From the NCBI GenBank assembly GCA_948470905.1, contig CAOKQK010000005.1, positions 1 through 64,000 on the forward strand: a stretch of 64,000 nucleotides of DNA, given 5' to 3'. Shown piece by piece: positions 58,754-64,000 of this stretch; position 1 is the stretch's first letter; each line of letters begins with the position of its first letter. The DNA is from an uncultured Lachnospiraceae bacterium (GTDB lineage: Bacteria; Bacillota; Clostridia; Lachnospirales; Lachnospiraceae). The notes under the pieces were generated by a model. The model did not search any database. It had not been told where the DNA came from and worked only from the letters and a program-made list of their open reading frames with translations. The translations under genes and the position numbers were made by a program.

Positions 58754-59509
58754 ATGAACATCATCGAAACCAAAAATCTCACAAAATCATACGCGGACTT
58801 TACTGCTGTATCCGGGGTCAGCCTTCACATCCCAAAAGGAACCGTCTATGGCTTCCTGGGTCCCAACGGCGCCGGGAAATCCACCACAATGAAGATGTTT
58901 CTCGGCCTGACCAGACCCACCGACGGCTCCTTTATGATCGACGGAAAGAAATATCCGGAAGACCGCGTACAAATCCTGAAAGAGACGGGATCCTTCATAG
59001 AAGCTCCCGCCTTTTACGGAAATTTAAGCGGTGAAGAAAATCTGGACATTGTCCGCAAAATCTTAGGGCTGCCCAGATCCGCAGTCTCCGAAGCCCTGGA
59101 GCTTACAGGGCTCACACAGTACAAAAAACGCCTCGCCCGCAAATACTCCCTGGGGATGAAGCAGCGTCTGGGCCTGGCATCCGCTTTGATCGGCAGGCCG
59201 CCGATCCTGATCCTTGACGAGCCCACCAACGGACTGGACCCTGTCGGAATTCACGAGATCAGGACACTGATCCATTCCCTGCCGCAGAAATTTGGCTGCA
59301 CCGTGCTGGTGTCCTCCCATTTACTGTCAGAAATCGAACTGATGGCGGACAATATCGGCATTCTCAACCACGGCAGGCTGCTCTTTGAGGGAACACTGGA
59401 AGACCTGAAATTTAACGCTGCCGCACAGGGCTGTCCCACCGACAATCTGGAAGACACCTTCCTTGCCCTGATTGACGCCGACAACAGGCAGAGAGGCGGT
59501 GCAAGATGA
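58754..59509 (+). CDS. ABC transporter ATPase, lantibiotic/bacitracin resistance type
   Basis: The 251-residue ATPase has Walker A GPNGAGKSTT, signature YSLGMKQRLGLA, and Walker B PILILDEPTNGLDPVG. The sequence resembles BcrA/LanF-type subunits that protect against antimicrobial peptides. It overlaps the first permease gene by four bases. The ATG at 58754 is 11 bases after GGAGG; an upstream ATG at 58736 lies inside that site. Confidence 0.92.
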   Translation: MNIIETKNLTKSYADFTAVSGVSLHIPKGTVYGFLGPNGAGKSTTMKMFLGLTRPTDGSFMIDGKKYPEDRVQILKETGSFIEAPAFYGNLSGEENLDIVRKILGLPRSAVSEALELTGLTQYKKRLARKYSLGMKQRLGLASALIGRPPILILDEPTNGLDPVGIHEIRTLIHSLPQKFGCTVLVSSHLLSEIELMADNIGILNHGRLLFEGTLEDLKFNAAAQGCPTDNLEDTFLALIDADNRQRGGAR

Positions 59510-60228
59510 GCTTTGTATTGGAATGCAGAAAGATCAGACGGACGGGCTTCCTGCCCGCATTTCTCTGCGGAGGGCTCCTGGCTGCGGCAGTTCCCGTCCT
59601 CAACATGGCTGTCCGTTCAGAAAACTATCTGAAACTTGCAGCCCCTCCCGTGCAGATCCTCATGAACGCCAACTGGCAGGTCATGACAATGCTCAACCTC
59701 CTGCTTGCCGTGGCAGGCGCCTGCCTTCTGTATCATATAGAGTACGCCGACAATGCCATCCAGAGGCTATGCACACTGCCGCAGAAAGAAAGCCGGCTGT
59801 TTTTTGGCAAAGCTGCCCTGCTGACTGTCATGTACATGATAATACTTGCCCTGGAGGCAGCCGGCATAGCCTTCTGCTCCTGCCGCTGGTTTGAGCTGTC
59901 CCCGGACATATGGCTGGAAATCCTCAAAGGTTTTGGCTATGCCCTGCTGCTGACGCTTCCCGCGGCACTGTCCTCCCTTTTTATCGCGTCGGCGTGTAAG
60001 AACATGTGGGTTTCCCTTGGCATCGGTGTTGTAGGTGTGTTCACCGCCACCATGCTTCCCACGAAAAACTTTACCCTTTCGCTTTTCCCGTTCGCCCTGC
60101 CATTCCAGAGCTTTGCGGGGACTGCGGAAAATACAGTCTGCCATTTTATGATCGCCGCAGCCATCGAACTTATTGTGATCATCCTTGCGGAGGTCTTATT
60201 CCTAAAAATCAGGAGGTCTTTTGCATGA
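59506..60228 (+). CDS. ABC-2 type permease subunit (LanE/BcrB-like)
   Basis: The 240-residue membrane protein has six helices (about 16-35, 60-80, 105-125, 140-165, 170-190, 215-235) and a cytosolic start ECRKIRRTG typical of lantibiotic immunity permeases. It pairs with the ATPase and the next permease. Start overlaps the ATPase stop (ATGA). Confidence 0.85.
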   Translation: MSFVLECRKIRRTGFLPAFLCGGLLAAAVPVLNMAVRSENYLKLAAPPVQILMNANWQVMTMLNLLLAVAGACLLYHIEYADNAIQRLCTLPQKESRLFFGKAALLTVMYMIILALEAAGIAFCSCRWFELSPDIWLEILKGFGYALLLTLPAALSSLFIASACKNMWVSLGIGVVGVFTATMLPTKNFTLSLFPFALPFQSFAGTAENTVCHFMIAAAIELIVIILAEVLFLKIRRSFA

Positions 60229-60995
60229 ACTTTTTATCTCTTATTGGAATTGAATTTCAGAAGATCCGCCGTTCAAAGATCACATTGATCCTGACAGCTG
60301 CCACCATAATACTCTGGCTGCCCTCCATCATCAATGCCGATATGAATTTTGAAATGCAGGCGGAGGGCATTTCGCCCGAAAACAACTTTTTGATACAGGG
60401 ACTTCTGGGCATGGCATGGTTTATGTTTCCAGCAAGCATGGTGGTAGTCACAGTCCTGCTGAATATGACAGAAAGAAGCAATAAAGCCATGTTGAAAATG
60501 CTTGCTCTGCCGGTACACACTGCAGGATTGTGTCTGGCAAAATTTGTCGTCCTGCTCTCCCTGGCCGCTTTCCAGATCCTCATGGCTGTGGGCATGTATT
60601 TCATAAGTGCAGGAATAGCGTCACAGACACAGGATTATAATTTTATCCTGCAGCCGACGTTTGTGTTCAGGGAAGCATTCCTGATATTTGCGGCATCTAT
60701 CCCCATGCTTGCCTTTTTCTGGCTTTTGTCCGTGTGTGTCCAGACGCCGGTCTTTTCTGTGGGGATCGGGCTTGCCTCTATTGTGCCTTCCGTTCTGATG
60801 ATTAACACAAAGCTGTGGTTTGCCTACCCCATGTCCTATCCGTTCTTTGTGATTACTGCGGAATATGGGAAGCTCGCCTCCAGCCTGACGACGGCACAGG
60901 TAGAATATATTCCCTGGCTGCCGGTGGCCGCCCTGATCACCATTATCTGTCTGGCTGTTTCCTGCCTCTGCTTCGGGCGGGCTGAAAGAAGGTAA
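60225..60995 (+). CDS. ABC-2 type permease subunit (LanG/BcrB-like)
   Basis: The 256-residue protein has six helices and begins MNFLSLIGIEFQKIRRSK, the conserved IEF..IRRS start of immunity permeases. AGGAGG lies eight bases before ATG 60225, which overlaps the previous stop by four bases. Three co-translated genes thus form a complete transporter, whose expression is probably set by the divergent two-component system. Confidence 0.87.
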   Translation: MNFLSLIGIEFQKIRRSKITLILTAATIILWLPSIINADMNFEMQAEGISPENNFLIQGLLGMAWFMFPASMVVVTVLLNMTERSNKAMLKMLALPVHTAGLCLAKFVVLLSLAAFQILMAVGMYFISAGIASQTQDYNFILQPTFVFREAFLIFAASIPMLAFFWLLSVCVQTPVFSVGIGLASIVPSVLMINTKLWFAYPMSYPFFVITAEYGKLASSLTTAQVEYIPWLPVAALITIICLAVSCLCFGRAERR

Positions 60996-61161
60996 TATAT
61001 TAAAAACTTTCCGCCTGCGCGGTTTGCTAATCCAACATCCCGGAAGAAAATACAGCTGCGTTCTCAGTAGGTGGACTTTTCTTCCAGATAAAGAGACGAT
61101 GAAGTGCAGCGAGCAAAACAAGTTCCCGCAAGCGGGAATTCAATAATAGAAAGGTATGATT

Positions 61162-61446
61162 ATGAAAAATCGAATTTTAACTGCCGTCAGTGCCATTATG
61201 CTCTTTGTCCCCTGGACGATTCTGCCGCTCCGGACATTTGACTGGGCGCTGCAGTCACCTGCAGCGGAGATCATGATCTCCTGCTATGCCGCCTTTATGA
61301 TCTTCAGCGGAATATTCACCATTGCCGCTTACCTTGGCACCACGGTGCGCAGAACCCTGATTAAGGTCTGCCTGATCATAAACAGCTTATATGCGGCTTT
61401 CGGCATTGCAGCTCTGGTAATGATATATCTGCCGAAAACAATGTAG
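61162..61446 (+). CDS. Small hydrophobic membrane protein, unknown
   Basis: This 94-residue protein has three membrane helices (about 5-25, 37-57, 68-88). I recognise no family. AAGG precedes ATG 61162. It is about 165 bases after the ABC permease gene in the same direction and may be an accessory member of that operon. Confidence 0.6.
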   Translation: MKNRILTAVSAIMLFVPWTILPLRTFDWALQSPAAEIMISCYAAFMIFSGIFTIAAYLGTTVRRTLIKVCLIINSLYAAFGIAALVMIYLPKTM

Positions 61447-61562
61447 CATTATTATCAATGCCCATACTATAAAGAAAAGATTTCCCCAATGCATTTTTTG
61501 ATCAAAAAAACTCCCTAAAAGTTTCCAACATATTTTATCTGCCACAGGTCATACTAAGACCA

Positions 61563-61632
61563 AGATAAGTTGCAGCGAACACTTAGAACTGAGATCTTCA
61601 GGATAGGTGCTTGCAGCACTTATCTTGAAGAT
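61563..61632 (+). promoter_or_regulatory. Structured leader of the SASP gene
   Basis: A long hairpin (ATCTTCAGGATAGGTGC with GCACTTATCTTGAAGAT, 61594-61632) precedes the gene. AAGATAAGT (61563-61571) can pair instead with ACTTATCTT (61618-61626), so two exclusive folds exist. Function unknown. Confidence 0.5.
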
Positions 61633-61674
61633 AGAGAAAACAATTAAAAAACAAATGCATTGGAGGTGAATACA

Positions 61675-61875
61675 ATGTCCGGTAACAGAAGTAACAGAGT
61701 AGAAGTGCCTGAAGCAAAGGCAGCAATGGACCGTTTTAAAACTGAGGTTGCATCCGAGCTGGGTGTAAACCTGAAGGAGGGCTACAACGGCGACCTGACT
61801 TCCCGTGAGGCTGGTTCTATCGGCGGCGAGATGGTTCGTCGTATGATCAAGAAGCAGGAAGAGCAGATGAAGTAA
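61675..61875 (+). CDS. Alpha/beta-type small acid-soluble spore protein
   Basis: The 66-residue protein has the SASP signatures EAKAAMDRFKTEVASELGV and LTSREAGSIGGEMVRRMI. These proteins coat and protect DNA in spores and are degraded on germination at the GPR site near TEVASELG. TTGGAGG precedes the ATG. Presumably controlled by forespore sigma-G, whose promoter I could not place with confidence. Confidence 0.95.
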   Translation: MSGNRSNRVEVPEAKAAMDRFKTEVASELGVNLKEGYNGDLTSREAGSIGGEMVRRMIKKQEEQMK

Positions 61876-61918
61876 GGCTCCACAAATAGAGCACTCAAAA
61901 AATGTGTCGTAAGACACA

Positions 61919-61957
61919 GAAGGAAGGGTCAGGGCATAAGCTCTGGCCCTTTCTTCT
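61919..61957 (+). terminator. Terminator of the SASP gene
   Basis: GGGTCAGGGC and GCTCTGGCCC pair with a four-base loop, then TTTCTTCT. It lies about 50 bases after the stop. Confidence 0.78.
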
Positions 61958-61964
61958 GATCTGT

Positions 61965-62105
61965 TATCCCTTATGGTCCCCTATTCGTTACAGGATACAC
62001 CCCACTGGGATAAATTATGTGACGGCTGCCCATGGGTGCCTGAAACCTGCTTGAGCCATAGGGCCCGTGAACGGCGTCTGCCCACCCGTGGACTGCACCC
62101 CCAGG
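61965..62105. ncRNA. Possible structured RNA, unknown class
   Basis: These 140 GC-rich bases hold no open frame and stand between a terminator and the next promoter. Several short complementary segments exist (CTGGG/CCCAG, GACG/CGTC, CATGG/CCGTG). The general size and context would allow a 6S-type or other small RNA, but I find no diagnostic motif. Confidence 0.25.
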
Positions 62106-62145
62106 GTCAAAATATATTGACGTTTAAACAGAAAAATAATATAAT
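62106..62145 (+). promoter_or_regulatory. Promoter with palindrome for the coiled-coil protein gene
   Basis: TTGACG (62117-62122) and TATAAT (62140-62145) are 17 bases apart. The palindrome GTCAAAATATATTGAC (62106-62121) overlaps the -35 box and may bind a regulator. Confidence 0.72.
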
Positions 62146-62302
62146 AAAAGAGTACAGATTGGCAGAATTTACATAATGCCAAAAATAGCAGCAGGCGCCC
62201 GCACAGGACCTGGAATACTTCCCGGCTGGTACAGACAGGAAGCATTCCGACACAGCCGGCTCTGGAAGGATGCATGAGGAACTGGAATGGAGGGGATCAG
62301 AT

Positions 62303-63352
62303 ATGGGAATTGACAGCATAAAGAGAATGGATAACCTATCAGGCAGACCGATGGCAAAAGCCCAGCCGGCCGATTCTGTCATCAAAGGCATAGAGGACGA
62401 AATTTCCGAGATTCAGCGGCAGAGGCAGAAGCTGTCCTCAAAGGAGGAGCTTCCCATTTCAGAAAAAGCCAAAAAGCGGCAGGAGCTGCAGCAGAAAATA
62501 AGCGATCTCAACAGGGAGCTGCGGCAGCGCCAGGTGGAAATCCGCAAAGAGCAGCAGAAAAGTACGCTGGCAAAAGAGAACCGTACCGGTATCTCCGCAG
62601 CAAAAGAGGCGGATGCCAAAGCTGCACAGACAAGGGATATAACTGCAAAAGCGGCAGCCGGACAAAATCCAAAAGCCCACACCCCAGGCTCCAACGGCAT
62701 AGATACAGACGCGGCAAAGGCAGATAATGCAAGGACAAATACGTTAAATGCAATCGAGTCCAGGAAAAATATCCTAAAGGAAAATAATGCAAAAACTAAT
62801 GCCACAAAAACTAATATTGTAAAGACAGACAACGCCACAGTAGACGCTGCGGAGCGCACAGGCGCTCAGAATTCCAGCCCACACAGCACAGCCGCTTCCG
62901 CTGCAACGGCAGGCGGCAAAACTTACCGTGACAAAGCCCTGGAGGAACAGGCGGCGCAGGAGAAAAAAGCACAGCTTGAGAATATTGATATTCCGGAGAA
63001 AAAGAAAAAAGACATTGTCCGGTCGGACGCCGCCAGGGAACAGATGCAGAAACAGGAAACTGTCATTGCCAGAATAGAAGGCGGCATCGCAATCCTCAAA
63101 AGCGAGATCCGGCTGGACGAAGCCCGCGGAGGTGACACGGAAAAAAAGCAGGATGAACTGGAAAGGCAGACCGATAAACTGCAGAAAGCTGCCGCCGCTC
63201 AGTTCCCCTCCCCGACCCCGTTCCGCCAACCGTCAGAAAAGACTGCCCCGGCAAAAACAGGAACGCCAGTGAACTTTTCCAAAGTAAACGAACAAACCGC
63301 ACAGCCTCCGCATATTTTTGCGGCTACGTCAATACATTTTGCAATGGAGTAG
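62303..63352 (+). CDS. Coiled-coil protein, FlxA-like, unknown function
   Basis: This protein of 349 residues is soluble, very hydrophilic, and has no signal or membrane helix. Two coiled coils (about 14-78, with ISEIQRQRQKLSSKEELP; and about 240-300, with MQKQETVIARIEGGIAILKSEI) flank an Ala/Asn/Thr/Lys-rich middle (about 85-215) with repeats such as NNAKTNATKTN. The N-terminal coiled coil resembles FlxA-like proteins. TGGAGGGG precedes ATG 62303. Transcribed alone from a good promoter. Confidence 0.65.
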   Translation: MGIDSIKRMDNLSGRPMAKAQPADSVIKGIEDEISEIQRQRQKLSSKEELPISEKAKKRQELQQKISDLNRELRQRQVEIRKEQQKSTLAKENRTGISAAKEADAKAAQTRDITAKAAAGQNPKAHTPGSNGIDTDAAKADNARTNTLNAIESRKNILKENNAKTNATKTNIVKTDNATVDAAERTGAQNSSPHSTAASAATAGGKTYRDKALEEQAAQEKKAQLENIDIPEKKKKDIVRSDAAREQMQKQETVIARIEGGIAILKSEIRLDEARGGDTEKKQDELERQTDKLQKAAAAQFPSPTPFRQPSEKTAPAKTGTPVNFSKVNEQTAQPPHIFAATSIHFAME

Positions 63353-63425
63353 GAAGATTTTCTCCCTGCCCGCCGCGCGGCACGCATGCTGCGTCAGCCG
63401 CCAGCTTCCATATACGGAACACACA
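63352..63425. repeat. Dispersed structured repeat, family 1, copy C
   Basis: The core GCATGCTGCGTCAGC with flanking CCCGCCGCGCGGCACG and CTTCCATATACGGAAC matches the copies at 5345 and 8641. It starts at the stop codon of the coiled-coil protein gene. Confidence 0.72.
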
Positions 63426-63436
63426 GAATAAAAATT

Positions 63437-63466
63437 GGGGTTAGACCTTTTTTAAGATCTAACCCC
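63437..63466. terminator. Bidirectional terminator
   Basis: GGGGTTAGAC and ATCTAACCCC pair. TTTTAT follows on the plus strand and a T-run (AATTTTTAT) on the minus strand. It serves the convergent coiled-coil protein and oligopeptide ABC genes. Confidence 0.85.
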
Positions 63467-63492
63467 TTTTATATCGCAATCTCCCGCGGCTT

Positions 63493-64000
63493 TCAGCCCC
63501 CTGAACCGCAGAGCAGAAGCTTTGTGTATTCTTCCTTAGGATGATTATAAATCTCCTCCGTCTCACCGATTTCTATGATCTTTCCTTCCTTCATCACCAT
63601 GATACGGTCGCACATATGGTATACCACATTGATATCATGGGAAATAAACAGGTAGGACAGGTTCATCTCCTGCTGGAGCTTCTGCATCAGCTCCATGATC
63701 TGTGCCTGGATCGTCACGTCCAGCGCCGACACCGGCTCGTCTGCAATGATAAAGCCGGGACCCGTGATCAGCGCCTGCCCGATGCTGATGCGCTGCCTCT
63801 GACCACCGGAAAGCTGCGAGGGCTTCCTGTGGAAATATCTGTCATCCATGCCGACACGGTGCAGCATATCGTATGCCGCCGCCTCCATATCCTCCTTTGT
63901 CATTGCAAGCGTCCTGTCCAGTGCGCCTGCTGCGCGCAGGGGCTCCTGGAGGAGCCAGCCGATGGTCTTGGCAGGGTTGAGGCTACTGTAGGGATCCTGG
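63493..64000 (-). CDS. Oligopeptide/dipeptide ABC transporter ATPase (partial)
   Basis: Only the C-terminal 169 residues are in the window; the gene continues beyond 64000. The Q-loop QDPYSSLNP, signature QLSGGQRQRISIGQAL, Walker B FIIADEPVSALDV and H-loop FISHDINVVYHMCD identify an OppF/DppF-type ATPase that powers peptide import. The protein ends earlier than full OppF (the usual C-terminal extension is short). It is followed by a strong terminator, so it is the last gene of its operon. Confidence 0.93.
   Translation of the reverse strand, partial: QDPYSSLNPAKTIGWLLQEPLRAAGALDRTLAMTKEDMEAAAYDMLHRVGMDDRYFHRKPSQLSGGQRQRISIGQALITGPGFIIADEPVSALDVTIQAQIMELMQKLQQEMNLSYLFISHDINVVYHMCDRIMVMKEGKIIEIGETEEIYNHPKEEYTKLLLCGSGG

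Overview
The window looks like chromosomal DNA of a spore-forming gut Firmicute of the family Lachnospiraceae (class Clostridia). The evidence is a T-box-controlled threonyl-tRNA synthetase, an alpha/beta-type spore DNA-binding protein (SASP), a CotH-like kinase, the rpmE/DUF1385/prmC/prfA block, a Feo system with the small Cys-rich FeoB-associated protein, the [FeFe]-hydrogenase regulator TM1266, DUF4250/DUF4003/DUF6033 proteins, and several structured intergenic repeat families of the kind common in this family. Species cannot be told from the sequence. Most genes lie on the minus strand. No rRNA, tRNA, CRISPR array, transposase or phage gene was seen.

Layout. 1-8.5 kb: thrS with its T-box leader, a tandem-GNAT acetyltransferase behind what looks like a leader-peptide attenuator, a CarD-like regulator, a lipoprotein cyclophilin, DUF6033, two small membrane proteins, and a PadR/HAAS-DUF3887 pair. 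8.5-14 kb: kduD on the plus strand, then a four-gene minus operon DUF4956 - VTC polyphosphate polymerase - CotH - DUF4003. 14-15.2 kb: a repeat and a DUF1848 Fe-S protein. 15.2-23.2 kb: an AT-richer accessory island with a HEPN/MNT toxin-antitoxin pair, 870 bp of gene-free repeat-derived DNA, and a three-gene operon coding for a 1455-residue HD + HSP90-type ATPase protein, an ImmA/IrrE-like protein that has lost its HExxH site, and a two-helix SLATT membrane protein. This operon is the best candidate for a poorly described conflict (anti-phage) system. 23.2-37 kb: polysaccharide deacetylase, a heterodimeric ABC exporter, a chemoreceptor, a RACo-like ASKHA protein with DUF4250, GH36 alpha-galactosidase and ClpB. 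37-43.7 kb: a MotA/MotB-type (ZorAB-like) pair, CopA with its CsoR repressor and operators, and an XRE regulator. 43.8-50.5 kb: a small Cys-rich membrane protein, prfA, prmC, DUF1385, rpmE, rho and the TM1266 regulator. 50.5-56.2 kb: a nitrate/sulfonate-type ABC importer (fused permease-ATPase plus lipoprotein receptor), the FeoB-associated protein, FeoB and FeoA. 56.3-61.5 kb: a two-component system divergent from a lantibiotic/bacitracin-type ABC transporter. 61.6-64 kb: SASP, a coiled-coil protein, and the end of an oligopeptide ABC ATPase that runs off the window.

Two themes run through the window. First, tandem minisatellites inside or next to genes: 39-bp units in copA, a 45-bp array after the cyclophilin gene, and low-complexity inserts in prmC, rho, the ABC receptor and an exporter linker, plus a 300-bp polypurine leader before csoR. 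Second, dispersed structured intergenic repeats of at least five kinds, three of them present in two or three copies within this window.
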